Virus record (IMG/VR): IMGVR_UViG_3300032238_000349
Span: 1-42,487 of that record
Reading direction: 5' to 3' (one strand)
Source: a virus
Length of the DNA stretch: 42,487 nt
Below are positions 9,367 through 16,545 of this stretch, one piece after another. How positions within the stretch are numbered: position 1 is the stretch's first letter; each line of letters opens with the position of its first letter. Under the pieces are notes generated by a model. The model worked only from the letters and a program-made list of their open reading frames with translations, made no database searches and was not told the origin of the DNA. A program made the translations under genes and the position numbers.

Positions 9367-9935
9367 CCAGTGCAGTTACAGCAATAGCTGAATCAATCGA
9401 TCAAGAATACCCAATCGCTGGTATTGATAATAATAGCCAAGGGTTTCGTGATAATTTTACATTTATTAAAGAAGGGCTTGCTACTGCGGGTAGTGAAATT
9501 ACCGCTTTACAAAATTCTTCTGCAAGATTAACACAAGATAATAACTTTGGTGGAAATTCTATTACAGACGCTGTATATAACAGATTATACGGAGCGGTGT
9601 TTAACTACGGTGTTGTTGACGACAGTATTATTCAAGTTAGTGTAGCGAACGGTCCTCTTCAAGTAATAACTATTGGAAATCAAAACACAGTTACGTTATC
9701 TCTAAGAGACTGGCCAAATATGAATAGATTCGGTACCATCCGCATTCATATTTTTACAAATCAAACTTCTGCAAAAACTATTAACTTTGGTACATCAAAC
9801 GGTGGTGTTGTTAATAAGGATGCAAGTTTTCCTAATCCTTTTACTATTCCTGCTAACAGCACTAGTCGTGTTGTCGAGCTTTGGACTTATAACGGCGGCA
9901 ATACGGTATACTTAAAATTGTTAGGAAGTTTCTAA
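9363..9935 (+). CDS. Virion structural protein
   Basis: 190 residues, start overlapping the preceding stop (ATGA). The N-terminus has the module YPIAGIDNNSQGFRDNFTFI followed by a short helix (EITALQNSSARL), which recurs in structural proteins of aquatic T4-like phages and is related to the N-terminus of the protein at 3008. Residues about 80-190 form a beta-rich domain ending in SRVVELWTYNGGNTVYLKLL. The pattern suits a virion fibre or baseplate-linked protein. No enzymatic motif. Followed directly by a small helical protein gene. Confidence 0.5.
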   Translation: MTSAVTAIAESIDQEYPIAGIDNNSQGFRDNFTFIKEGLATAGSEITALQNSSARLTQDNNFGGNSITDAVYNRLYGAVFNYGVVDDSIIQVSVANGPLQVITIGNQNTVTLSLRDWPNMNRFGTIRIHIFTNQTSAKTINFGTSNGGVVNKDASFPNPFTIPANSTSRVVELWTYNGGNTVYLKLLGSF

Positions 9936-10165
9936 TGCATCCATTAGTTACAGACCTCGATTCTTTAAAAGATGCAGAGCTTGAATCTCGCATCCAAAGT
10001 CTGTCTAGAAAATACTTCCAAAGTCAAAATCCAGATGTGCAACAGCAAATAGTGATGTTGCTAGAATCTTATAAATCCGAACTTGGGTCCCGCAGAGCTA
10101 GACAATGGCAGGCAGAGTACCAAAAACGAGATAAAGATCTTGACAATTTAATTAAAGTCAATTAA
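9935..10165 (+). CDS. Small helical conserved phage protein
   Basis: 76 residues, coupled by TAATG to the structural gene upstream. It is charged and predicted mostly helical: a first helix near SLKDAELESRIQSLSRKYF and a second near VQQQIVMLLESYKSELGSRR, ending with RQWQAEYQKRD. No cysteines, no membrane segment. I have no function for it; its place at the end of the tail module suggests an assembly factor or small virion part. A sigma70-like promoter begins inside its last codons. Confidence 0.55.
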   Translation: MHPLVTDLDSLKDAELESRIQSLSRKYFQSQNPDVQQQIVMLLESYKSELGSRRARQWQAEYQKRDKDLDNLIKVN

Positions 10166-10168
10166 AAT
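10140..10168 (+). promoter_or_regulatory. Sigma70-type promoter TTGACA-N17-TAAAAT
   Basis: TTGACA at 10140-10145 and TAAAAT at 10163-10168, spacer 17. Transcription would start at about 10175, that is at or one base before the ATG at 10176, so the DnaE-like gene may be made from a leaderless message. A 5-bp inverted repeat (TAGGC 10170-10174, GCCTA 10180-10184) puts the start codon in a hairpin loop. Confidence 0.55.
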
Positions 10169-10175
10169 ATAGGCT

Positions 10176-10685
10176 ATGCGCCTAGACAAATATTCTAACC
10201 CCATTTTTAACGAACAAGATTTGTTTGATGCCTTGTACAAAGGTTATCAAATAAATCCTTCAGATATTGTATTTGTTGAAGAACGAAATTCTGAAATTCA
10301 AACGCTTGAAGAACAAACAGGGTTTAGATTGTTTGAGCCTATTAATAGTACAACACTAACTGTTGAAACATTGGATCAAGAATGGGCTAGCCAATGGTAT
10401 ATGCCCACCGAATACAAAACTCTAGACCTTGAAGGGTTCCTTGTTGATAAATGCCCTAAAGAAAATTATCAAAGACTAATAGAGGAACTTCAAGAGTTTA
10501 GAGAAAGAAATATGCTAGATTTGTTACGCTGGCTCAAATACTTTGTTGACACTTGCCGTGCTAACAACGTAGTTTGGGGTGTAGGGCGAGGATCTAGTGT
10601 AGCTAGTTACATATTATATCTAATTGGCGTACATAAGATAGATAGCATTAAATATAATTTGGACTGGCAGGAATTCCTGAGATAA
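10176..10685 (+). CDS. DNA polymerase III alpha (DnaE)-like fragment protein
   Basis: 169 residues. The C-terminal 35 residues, with VWGVGRGSSVASYILYLIGV (about 132-151) and then DSIKYNLDWQEFLR to the end, match the start of the C-family polymerase palm of bacterial DnaE ('GPGRGSAAGSLVAY..GIT.IDP..Y.LLFERFLN'). Full DnaE is about 1100 residues; this protein stops exactly after the 'ERFLN' equivalent and lacks the catalytic aspartates, so it cannot polymerise. The N-terminal half (LFEPINSTTL, WYMPTEYKTLDLEGFLVDKC) also resembles the linker before that motif. It is a complete, promoter-driven ORF, so probably a functional small protein. It might bind nucleotides or interfere with host replication; that is inference. 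Confidence 0.55.
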   Translation: MRLDKYSNPIFNEQDLFDALYKGYQINPSDIVFVEERNSEIQTLEEQTGFRLFEPINSTTLTVETLDQEWASQWYMPTEYKTLDLEGFLVDKCPKENYQRLIEELQEFRERNMLDLLRWLKYFVDTCRANNVVWGVGRGSSVASYILYLIGVHKIDSIKYNLDWQEFLR

Positions 10686-10713
10686 GTACATATATAACCA
10701 TAAGGAGACTGTT

Positions 10714-11022
10714 ATGGCAATGAAAGAGCAACAAAGAGCGGTTTATCGTTCTATGCAAGGAAAAGAGGTTGATATGAATAAACTTATCAATCAAAATGAA
10801 ATGACTGTAGCTGTAGGCAACGTAAAAGTTAATGCTCGTGGTGATGAGCTAGGTCCCGGTGGACGCATTGCTCGTAAGCGCGAAGATGTTATGGCTGAGT
10901 ATTACACAAACAATCCAAATGCCGCACCGGATGAGGTAGTAACTAGACCAAAAGTAGTTGCAGAAACTAAAGAAGTTGAAGCGGAAGACACTATCATTAG
11001 TAAATTAAAATCGAAAGGTTAA
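10714..11022 (+). CDS. Conserved hypothetical protein upstream of GroES-like gene
   Basis: 102 residues, preceded by a strong ribosome site (TAAGGAGACTGTT). The sequence has MYRSMQGKEVDMNKLINQNE-like helical start (Tyr-Arg-Ser-Met-Gln at 12-16), a middle block GNVKVNARGDELGPGGRIAR (about 35-54) and an acidic C-terminus. No cysteine, no membrane segment. The gene is two bases from the GroES-like gene, so they are probably co-expressed. Many T4-like aquatic phages carry a similar small protein, but I know no function. Confidence 0.55.
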   Translation: MAMKEQQRAVYRSMQGKEVDMNKLINQNEMTVAVGNVKVNARGDELGPGGRIARKREDVMAEYYTNNPNAAPDEVVTRPKVVAETKEVEAEDTIISKLKSKG

Positions 11023-11023
11023 T

Positions 11024-11416
11024 ATGAAAGCTAGACGTAGTCAAATTCACCCTATCGGTGATCATGTGTTAGTATCTGACATGAATTTTGGCGAACAAGT
11101 TAGTGCGGGTGGCATTGTATTACGCAGTGATGATGGTAAAAGCGAAGGTGTAAAACCTCGTTGGTGTCATGTGTGGGCTGTTGGTCCAAGACAAACTGAC
11201 TTTAAAGTAGGCGAATGGATCTATGTTGAGCATGGACGTTGGACTAGAGGATTAGATGTTGAAGAAGACGACGGTACTCCTGTAACTATCCGGCGGGTTG
11301 ATCTTAAGGCAGTTATGTTGTCGGCTGATGAAAAACCAAATGACATTGAGCTTGGGCAATACACTACACCCGAACAAGGGTCTAATCATAGACCCGAAGA
11401 CTTTGTTAGATATTAA
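11024..11416 (+). CDS. GroES/gp31-like co-chaperonin
   Basis: 130 residues. The GroES fold is visible in IHPIGDHVLVSDM (8-20), and the mobile loop SAGGIVLRSDDGK keeps the GroEL-contact residues I31-V32-L33. VWAVGPRQTDFKVGEWIYVE matches the GroES 'V.AVG.G....V..GD.V.' region. In T4, gp31 replaces GroES with the host GroEL to fold the major capsid protein; this protein likely does the same. It is longer than GroES (about 95) because of a C-terminal extension. It is followed by a strong terminator. Confidence 0.85.
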   Translation: MKARRSQIHPIGDHVLVSDMNFGEQVSAGGIVLRSDDGKSEGVKPRWCHVWAVGPRQTDFKVGEWIYVEHGRWTRGLDVEEDDGTPVTIRRVDLKAVMLSADEKPNDIELGQYTTPEQGSNHRPEDFVRY

Positions 11417-11430
11417 TTATACCTTTGAGC

Positions 11431-11462
11431 AATAGGGCTCTTGACGAGCCCTATTCTTTTCT
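11431..11462 (+). terminator. Rho-independent terminator after groES-like gene
   Basis: A perfect 10-bp stem, AATAGGGCTC (11431-11440) and GAGCCCTATT (11446-11455), with loop TTGAC, followed by CTTTTCT. It ends the tail/GroES transcription unit. The loop and right arm also contain the -35 element of the next promoter. Confidence 0.85.
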
Positions 11463-11469
11463 GTATAAT
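11441..11469 (+). promoter_or_regulatory. Sigma70-type promoter TTGACG-N17-TATAAT inside the terminator
   Basis: TTGACG (11441-11446) is the loop and first stem base of the terminator; TATAAT is at 11464-11469, spacer 17. The start would be near 11476. It would transcribe the small genes at 11504-11813 and probably gp44. Confidence 0.7.
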
Positions 11470-11503
11470 AACAAGATGAATATCGGATTTGCAAGGACTC
11501 TAA

Positions 11504-11662
11504 ATGAAATGTACAACTTGTAATAAAGAATACCAACCAAACTGTGACTATAAACAAGGACGATGCCCGATGCATCCGCCCATGTTAACCAATTATCATT
11601 TTAGATTTTATAATCTAGTACAGTTTATTAAAGGATTATTTAAACGTGGAAGTTCAACCTAA
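11504..11662 (+). CDS. Small Cys-rich (zinc-ribbon-like) protein
   Basis: 52 residues, beginning MKCTTCNKEYQPNCDYKQGR and followed by CPMHPPML. Cysteines at 3, 6, 14 and 21 and His24 suggest a zinc-binding knuckle. Short proteins with 'C..C...Y.P.CD..QGRCPH..P' are common in phages and are usually of unknown function. The C-terminal half is hydrophobic/basic (FRFYNLVQFIKGLFKRG). Start 11504 was chosen for the conserved MxCxxC N-terminus and the AAGGAC upstream. It lies right behind the terminator/promoter element. Confidence 0.65.
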   Translation: MKCTTCNKEYQPNCDYKQGRCPMHPPMLTNYHFRFYNLVQFIKGLFKRGSST

Positions 11663-11813
11663 AGACACAAGCAAGGGACATTTTTATGTCAGCCTTGTAA
11701 AGAGTGCCATTCGCATTGTAGCGGGGGGCTGTTTGATTACCGGTAACTTGCTAATGGCAGGTGTTTGTCTTATAATGGCAGAAGTACTAGGCGTTGTAGA
11801 AGAATTAGTATGA
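11646..11813 (+). CDS. Small putative membrane protein, GTG start
   Basis: 55 residues if it starts at GTG 11646, which overlaps the end of the zinc-ribbon-like gene. The protein is V-EVQPKDTSKGHFYVSLVKS followed by a hydrophobic stretch (IRIVAGGCLITGNLLMAGVC, then LIMAEVLGVVEELV) that could be one membrane segment. It ends in an ATGA overlap with the next gene, which supports its being translated. The start is uncertain because there is no in-frame ATG near the front. Function unknown. Confidence 0.5.
   Translation: MEVQPKDTSKGHFYVSLVKSAIRIVAGGCLITGNLLMAGVCLIMAEVLGVVEELV
11748..11776 (+). promoter_or_regulatory. Possible sigma70-type promoter TTGCTA-N17-TATAAT
   Basis: TTGCTA (11748-11753) and TATAAT (11771-11776), spacer 17, inside the 55-residue gene. 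It would start transcription near 11783 and serve the 75-residue gene at 11810 and gp44. Confidence 0.45.
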
Positions 11814-12037
11814 AAGAAAAATTAATTAAAGAAGCTGGATTTAGCACAACTTTTGAAATAGATCGATTAGAAAAGTTAATTGAGATAACAATTAAAGAAT
11901 GTGTTGTTGCTATTAAAAATACTCCAACCCATTGTGCATTTACAACGCACGACTTAGGCACAGTACAATGTACTATTGATAAAACTATTGAAACAGTATA
12001 TAATCACTTTAACATGGATAAAAGAGGCAAACTATGA
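11810..12037 (+). CDS. Small hypothetical protein before gp44
   Basis: 75 residues from ATG 11810 (ATGA overlap with the preceding gene). An upstream TTG in the same frame would add 15 residues that overlap the other gene and look unrelated, so I reject it. The protein is helical (EIDRLEKLIEITIKECVVAI), with two cysteines, and ends NHFNMDKRGKL. Its stop overlaps the gp44 start. It is not similar in length to T4 gp62, the small clamp-loader subunit, and I cannot name it. Confidence 0.5.
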   Translation: MKEKLIKEAGFSTTFEIDRLEKLIEITIKECVVAIKNTPTHCAFTTHDLGTVQCTIDKTIETVYNHFNMDKRGKL

Positions 12038-12948
12038 AAGAACTATGGGTGGAAAAATATCGCCCCAACACTATTGACGGATATGTGTTTAGGGACTCGC
12101 ATCAACGACAACAAGTAGAAAGCTGGGTTAAGCAAGGAACCATTCCTCATTTGTTGTTTAGCGGTAACGCAGGCATTGGTAAAACTACCCTAGCTAAAAT
12201 TCTGCTTAATGAATTAAACATACAAGAACTTGACATTTTAGAAATTAACGCATCACGTACTAACTCAGTTGAAGATGTGCGTGATAAGATTGTTAACTTT
12301 GTTCAAATGATTCCATTTGGTGACTTTAAGGTTGTACTACTTGATGAAGCTGATTATCTATCCCCCAACGCTCAGGCGGCATTGCGCGGTGTTATGGAAG
12401 AGTACCATACTACTGCTAGGTTTATCCTTACTTGTAACTATCCTAACAGGATTATTCCTGCATTGCATAGTCGTTGTCAAGGGTTTCATATAGAACGAGT
12501 TGACATGACGGAGTTTACTGCTCGTGTTGCAGAGATTTTAATTACAGAAGAGATTAACTTTTCAATTGATACATTGGACACTTTTGTTAAAGCAACTTAT
12601 CCAGACTTGCGTAAGTGTATTAATATGGTACAAATGAATAGTTTAGATGGCGAACTACATACGCCAGAAAAAGGAGATTCAGGTGAAGCAGACTACAAGA
12701 TTGAAATGGTCGAGCTATTCAAAAAAGGCAAGATTAGCGAAGCCCGTAAGCTCGTCTGCGGCCAGGCTCGCCCAGAGGAGATGGAAGAAATTTATAGATG
12801 GCTCTATGATAACGTTGCCATCTTTGGAGACGAATCGTCTCAAGACAAAGCTATTCTTGTTATCAAGCAAGGTCTTGTTGATCACACATTGGTCATTGAT
12901 CCGGAGATTAACCTCGCGGCAACGCTGATTAGGTTAAGTCATTTATAA
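12034..12948 (+). CDS. 44: Clamp loader ATPase subunit, T4 gp44-like
   Basis: 304 residues, an AAA+ protein of the RFC small-subunit type. Residues ELWVEKYRP at 3-11 are the classical RFC start; Walker A GNAGIGKT at 44-51; Walker B VVLLDEAD at 100-107; SRC motif 146-148 containing the trans-acting arginine finger; sensor-1 region TCNYPNRI 133-140. With the small subunit it opens and loads the gp45 ring onto primed DNA. T4 gp44 is 319 residues. No gp62 gene is recognised in the window. It is the last gene of its transcription unit: a hairpin terminator follows within 4 bases of the stop. Confidence 0.93.
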   Translation: MKELWVEKYRPNTIDGYVFRDSHQRQQVESWVKQGTIPHLLFSGNAGIGKTTLAKILLNELNIQELDILEINASRTNSVEDVRDKIVNFVQMIPFGDFKVVLLDEADYLSPNAQAALRGVMEEYHTTARFILTCNYPNRIIPALHSRCQGFHIERVDMTEFTARVAEILITEEINFSIDTLDTFVKATYPDLRKCINMVQMNSLDGELHTPEKGDSGEADYKIEMVELFKKGKISEARKLVCGQARPEEMEEIYRWLYDNVAIFGDESSQDKAILVIKQGLVDHTLVIDPEINLAATLIRLSHL

Positions 12949-12951
12949 AAC

Positions 12952-12977
12952 AAAAGGGCTCCGAAGAGCCCTTTTTT
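12952..12977. terminator. Bidirectional terminator between gp44 and phoH-like gene
   Basis: Stem AAAAGGGCTC (12952-12961) and GAGCCCTTTT (12966-12975), loop CGAA, with T-run downstream on +, A-run upstream that serves as T-run for the minus strand. On the minus strand the loop is C(UUCG)G, an extra-stable tetraloop. It separates the convergent gp44 and PhoH genes and overlaps the PhoH stop codon. Confidence 0.9.
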
Positions 12978-13692
12978 AATCACCGTAGACTTTGAGTACC
13001 TCCTTGACTGCGTCATGTCTCTCAATATCTTTTGTTTCAAAATACTGCACATCAATGTGTCTCGTATTTTTGACACGATCTAGCAAATTACAAAATTCTA
13101 TTAGACCGTTGTCTTCTAATCTGTCTGCTTGTTTCAAATCTCCCGTTACTACCATTTTAGACCCCTCCCCAAGTCTAGTTAGTAGCATCTTCATTTGATT
13201 TGGTGTTGCGTTCTGCATTTCATCTGCGATGATATAGGCATTCTTAAAAGTTCTACCACGCATATAAGCTAATGGGCTTATTTCGATAATATTCTCCTTT
13301 AACATTTCAACTATTTCTCTTTGTAGATAGTATTCTCCTAGAACATCAAAAATGGGTTTAGTCCAAGGTTCCATTTTTTGATTAACATCACCTGGTAAAA
13401 ATCCTAGGTCCTCATCCACACTTACGGCGGGTCTTGTAACAATAATACGATCAACCTTACCTTCCTGAAATTGCTTAATTCCATTTTGTACAGCTAACAG
13501 AGTTTTACCCGTGCCTGCCGGCCCGATGGCAAATAGTATGTTAGTTGAATCATCTTGGAGTTTTTGTATGTAGGTTTTTTGGTTCTCATTTCGAGGGTGC
13601 AAACTTACACGGTGCTTTTTTTCAGGCACATAATTGTTGAAATCGATAACGTTTACGTTGCTTGTAAAGCGTTTTTTCACTCGTTTACTCAT
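12976..13692 (-). CDS. phoH: PhoH-like ATPase
   Basis: 238 residues from ATG 13692. The frame stays open to 13788, but the ribosome site AGGAGA lies just before 13692 and the extra residues are not PhoH-like, so this start is chosen. Walker A is GPAGTGKT at about residues 57-64, followed by TRPAVSVDEDLGFLPGD, then the Walker B-type ADEMQN and TGDLKQ. PhoH is a P-loop ATPase/nuclease-like protein common in aquatic phages; it has been linked to phosphate stress but its role in infection is unknown. It is one of only two minus-strand genes here, facing gp44 over a shared terminator. Confidence 0.92.
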   Translation of the reverse strand: MSKRVKKRFTSNVNVIDFNNYVPEKKHRVSLHPRNENQKTYIQKLQDDSTNILFAIGPAGTGKTLLAVQNGIKQFQEGKVDRIIVTRPAVSVDEDLGFLPGDVNQKMEPWTKPIFDVLGEYYLQREIVEMLKENIIEISPLAYMRGRTFKNAYIIADEMQNATPNQMKMLLTRLGEGSKMVVTGDLKQADRLEDNGLIEFCNLLDRVKNTRHIDVQYFETKDIERHDAVKEVLKVYGD

Positions 13693-13763
13693 TGTTGTTT
13701 CGTCTCCTACTTTGGGGAAAGTAGAACGACCTGTAGTGACCGCCCGATAACTACCGTTCGTCC
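13693..13763 (-). other. Structured 5' leader of the PhoH gene
   Basis: On the minus-strand RNA, two hairpins precede the start. The first is GAACGGTAGT pairing with ACTAC-aggt-CGTTC (13724-13759, a 4-base bulge). The second is CTACTTT-CCCC-AAAGTAG (13707-13724), a perfect 7-bp stem whose right arm runs into the ribosome site AGGAG. This could limit translation. No promoter is convincing on this strand; a TTTACT/AGTAAA inverted repeat lies further up at 13774-13798. Confidence 0.5.
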
Positions 13764-13823
13764 TACACAAATATTTACTAGAAAACACAAAAAGTAAACT
13801 GATAATATATCAAAACGCTAGGG

Positions 13824-13830
13824 CTAAATA
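13824..13830 (+). promoter_or_regulatory. T4-late-type promoter CTAAATA
   Basis: CTAAATA 22 bases before the ATG at 13853, in the divergent gap between the PhoH gene and the lysis/structural unit. It has the same spacing as the motif at 2982. It probably drives 13853 and the lysis genes downstream late in infection. Confidence 0.55.
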
Positions 13831-13852
13831 CATAGTAGAAAAGAGCAAACCT

Positions 13853-14425
13853 ATGCACGACATAAAAGACGTTATTAAAAATATAGAAAGCATTTACGAA
13901 AGTAACAGCAATCTAGCCGCGCTTAAAGACTTTGAGCGTGTATTAGACGAAGTTAATATGTATGTTTACGAAAACTGGGTCGAAGGCGAAATTGCCTATG
14001 GTCCTAGACTAGATCGACACTGGATTACAGCTGGATTTATGTGGCCGCGTGATAAGATGCCAGATCCTATGGCTGCTAAACGTCTAACAGATTTAGGTTG
14101 CAAAGTAAAATACGAACGAACACACATGATTGAGGCTAGGAAAATTAGAGGTCCTGAAGACATTCGTCCTGGCACTAAAAAAGGGCATTTAGATCACAAA
14201 CCAGTATGGGTTGTAGAAATTACTATGCCAAAGAAATTAGCTTTTGATATTTACAAAGGTTACATGGATAAGTTGCGTGAAGAACGTTACGGCAAAAATG
14301 TCAAAGCAGGATCTGCCGCGCCTCAACCTGCTGAAGCGGCAGCGGCTGCACCGATGGTTCCACCGGCTGGGGGTGCTCCGACGGCTGCTCCTGGTGGCGA
14401 AGCGGCACCGGCACCAGCGGCGTAA
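13853..14425 (+). CDS. Conserved aquatic T4-like phage protein, Ala/Pro-rich tail
   Basis: 190 residues. An N-terminal helical domain (IKDVIKNIESIYESNSNLAA) leads into a compact aromatic core with WVEGEIAYGPRLDRHWITAG, FMWPRDKMPDPMAAKRL and VWVVEITMPKKLAFDI. The last 40 residues are Ala/Pro/Gly-rich (AAAAAPMVPPAGG), likely a flexible linker. No catalytic motif recognised. It is transcribed from the late-type promoter just upstream, in an operon with 14435 and the endolysin, so it is probably a virion or assembly protein. Function unknown. Confidence 0.55.
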   Translation: MHDIKDVIKNIESIYESNSNLAALKDFERVLDEVNMYVYENWVEGEIAYGPRLDRHWITAGFMWPRDKMPDPMAAKRLTDLGCKVKYERTHMIEARKIRGPEDIRPGTKKGHLDHKPVWVVEITMPKKLAFDIYKGYMDKLREERYGKNVKAGSAAPQPAEAAAAAPMVPPAGGAPTAAPGGEAAPAPAA

Positions 14426-14434
14426 GGATATAAC

Positions 14435-15154
14435 ATGGCATTAAGAGCAGACGATCTACGAGACTTAGTTAAGCCTATTTTTGAAATTGATAGCTATCAG
14501 TCTAAAATGGGTAATGACAAAGATGTTGTAGTATTAAGTTTCACAGTAAACGAAAAAGAACCAGCAAAAGATCTAGTTCAATTTTGTGAAATGGGATACG
14601 ACTTTATTTTAGACGCCGATGTAACACCTGGCGAACTAGATGACGGGTCATATAAAGTGTTTGTTGAAATACAACGAACTAAAAACATTGGCGAACAAAT
14701 TGTAGAATTATTAGACGGAGTTAAAAAACTAACCGGCAATGATGATTTTCGATTTAGATATTATAAGAGCTTTAAAAGCCTGCCAGCAGATCAAAATACA
14801 TTAGCTGAAACCATTCCATTGGATGGCAACACTTATGAATTAACGATTCAAGAAAATGCTTTAAATAACTTCTCAAACTTTTTTCGTAGAAGTTCAATAG
14901 ATTCAATCGAAGGACTAATGGAAGGTATTAGATTTAAAAAATCTTATGCTGAACCTATTACCATGCGTGTCATAGACAGTGGTCCTCGAGCAGAAGTATA
15001 TGCACGAGCTGAGGGGCGATTAGGTATTGATGCTAAAGATATCGGCGAATGCATTTTCCTTACCAAGTATATTGGTAACTTTAACATAACTAAGATTGGC
15101 GATGCATTCATTTTTGAAAATGAGGGCTACGCTGTATCTTTACAAAGGACATAA
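14435..15154 (+). CDS. Conserved hypothetical phage protein, likely virion-related
   Basis: 239 residues, 9 bases after the preceding stop, ribosome site AAGGATATAAC. It is a mixed alpha/beta protein with no cysteine cluster or membrane segment: N-terminal LRDLVKPIFEIDSYQSKMGN, middle IQRTKNIGEQIVELLDGVKK, later LNNFSNFFRRSSIDSIEGLM. Repeated acidic beta turns suggest a structural domain. It is paired with 13853, and I believe both are commonly linked in aquatic T4-like phages. It is probably a head or baseplate-associated protein; the sequence does not decide. Confidence 0.5.
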   Translation: MALRADDLRDLVKPIFEIDSYQSKMGNDKDVVVLSFTVNEKEPAKDLVQFCEMGYDFILDADVTPGELDDGSYKVFVEIQRTKNIGEQIVELLDGVKKLTGNDDFRFRYYKSFKSLPADQNTLAETIPLDGNTYELTIQENALNNFSNFFRRSSIDSIEGLMEGIRFKKSYAEPITMRVIDSGPRAEVYARAEGRLGIDAKDIGECIFLTKYIGNFNITKIGDAFIFENEGYAVSLQRT

Positions 15155-15156
15155 AG

Positions 15157-15786
15157 ATGAGCGGATTTGATTTCAATTTTACACAAGCAAAGTTTGAAAC
15201 GATTATTGGAAAGAACCCTTACGCAGACCATTGGTTTGAAGCACTATGCGAAATTCTTCCAGATTATGATATTAACACAGTGCCGCGTGTTGCGGCTTTC
15301 CTAGCACAGACCGCACACGAATCAGGCGGGTATCGTGCAATTAAAGAAAACTTAAACTACAAAGCAGAAAGTCTTTGCCGTGTATGGCCAAGATATTTTC
15401 CTAATATTGACGTAGCTCGTCAATATGCACAACAACCAGAACGTATTGCTAATAGAGCGTATGCTAATCGTATGGGTAACGGACCAGAAGAAACAGGCGA
15501 TGGTTGGAAGTTTTGCGGGCGCGGCCTTATTCAGTTAACTGGTAAAAGCAACTACGAACGTTATGCACAAAGTTTAGAAATTAGCCTAGACGAAGCAAGT
15601 GAACACTTAACAACATTTGAAGGTTGTGTACAAAGTGCCGCTTGGTTCTGGGAAGCTAACAATTTAAACCAATACGCAGATAACGGCGATATGCTAACAA
15701 TGACTAAAAGAATTAACGGTGGTACATTAGGCCTAGATGATCGTATTAAACATTACAATCATGCTATGCACGTTCTACAAGGTTAA
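15157..15786 (+). CDS. Endolysin, glycoside hydrolase family 19 type
   Basis: 209 residues. The GH19/chitinase-lysozyme catalytic site is in AHESGGYRAI (His54-Glu55) and the second acid is likely E111/E112 in NGPEETGDGW; GRGLIQLTGKSNY (121-133) is the conserved family core. These enzymes cut the glycan strands of peptidoglycan. There is no signal peptide, so it needs a holin to cross the inner membrane; a holin-like gene is at 17157. It lies directly before the spanin pair, forming a lysis block. Very confident. Confidence 0.92.
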   Translation: MSGFDFNFTQAKFETIIGKNPYADHWFEALCEILPDYDINTVPRVAAFLAQTAHESGGYRAIKENLNYKAESLCRVWPRYFPNIDVARQYAQQPERIANRAYANRMGNGPEETGDGWKFCGRGLIQLTGKSNYERYAQSLEISLDEASEHLTTFEGCVQSAAWFWEANNLNQYADNGDMLTMTKRINGGTLGLDDRIKHYNHAMHVLQG

Positions 15787-15791
15787 TTATC

Positions 15792-16256
15792 ATGAGTCAG
15801 ATACATTGGATGTTGAGCCTCATTCCAGATAGTTTTCTTATCTGGGTTTATTATCTTTTACTAACCGCAGGCGTAACACTATACGTTGCTAGTAAACTAG
15901 TACGTTGGATCCCTATGATGGGCCAATATAAGTTACCTGCTGAAATTATTGGTGTAATAGTGCTTTGCGGAGCATGTTGGTTACTTGGCGGATATGGCGT
16001 TGAGCAAATGTGGCGTGAACGTGTTGCAGACTTACAAAAGAAAGTTGCAGAAGCTGAAGTAAAATCAAAAGAAATTAATACAGTTATACAAACTAAAGTC
16101 GTAGAACGTGTAAAACTTGTTGAGCAAAAAGTTGAAGTTGTTAAAACAATAATTGAAAAAGATAAAGAACTAATCAATGCAGAATGTAAAGTTCCAGAAA
16201 TTGCAGTTATTGATTATAATAAAGCAGTAGCTGATCCGTTGGAGGAGAAAAAATGA
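15792..16256 (+). CDS. Inner-membrane spanin-like protein (i-spanin)
   Basis: 154 residues with two membrane segments (about 15-37 and 50-70), then a long periplasmic alpha-helical coiled coil (VADLQKKVAEAEVKSKEINT, VVERVKLVEQKVEVVKTIIE). It overlaps by ATGA with a short lipoprotein gene, the standard arrangement of two-component spanins (Rz/Rz1 type) in which inner and outer subunits span the periplasm and fuse membranes after the wall is cut. Two membrane segments instead of one are unusual for a classical i-spanin, so the function is assigned mainly by context. Confidence 0.65.
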   Translation: MSQIHWMLSLIPDSFLIWVYYLLLTAGVTLYVASKLVRWIPMMGQYKLPAEIIGVIVLCGACWLLGGYGVEQMWRERVADLQKKVAEAEVKSKEINTVIQTKVVERVKLVEQKVEVVKTIIEKDKELINAECKVPEIAVIDYNKAVADPLEEKK

Positions 16257-16522
16257 AAAAGTTTTTATTAATTCTTCTTGTAGTTGCGGCAGCTGGTTGT
16301 ACAACTGCGCCAGTTGTAATGAAATTTCCAGATGTTCCAGAGACACTAAAAGAACCTGCTGGCAAACTTACACCGTTAGATGCTAGTAAAAAAGTAGAAC
16401 TAAGCGATATTATAGAAAATGCTAACGAAAATGCTGGCAAGTATTATGCTCTTAGAGAGAAGTATAATGCATGGATTGAATGGTACAACTCACAGAAAAA
16501 AGTGTTCGAAAGCGTTAAATAG
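16253..16522 (+). CDS. Outer-membrane spanin-like lipoprotein (o-spanin)
   Basis: 89 residues. A lipoprotein signal peptide, MKKFLLILLVVAAAGCTTAP, has a lipobox ending at Cys16. The mature part is about 73 residues, Pro-containing at first (VVMKFPDVPETLKEP), then helical with aromatic residues near the end (YYALREKYNAWIEWYN). It overlaps the previous gene by four bases. As the outer-membrane partner of the inner spanin it would complete lysis of a Gram-negative cell. Alternative: an unrelated phage lipoprotein. Confidence 0.7.
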   Translation: MKKFLLILLVVAAAGCTTAPVVMKFPDVPETLKEPAGKLTPLDASKKVELSDIIENANENAGKYYALREKYNAWIEWYNSQKKVFESVK

Positions 16523-16545
16523 TAGTATATTAAGCAGGAGCGAAA

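Noticed and set aside
11476-11523. 15-codon leader peptide ORF at the +1 of the 11441 promoter
   Set aside because: Could be a leaderless mini-ORF but has no conserved feature and overlaps the better ORF at 11504.
12034-14425. Small clamp-loader subunit gp62
   Set aside because: Neither the 75-residue protein before gp44 nor the 190-residue protein at 13853 matches gp62 in length and pattern; gp62 seems outside the window or unrecognisable.
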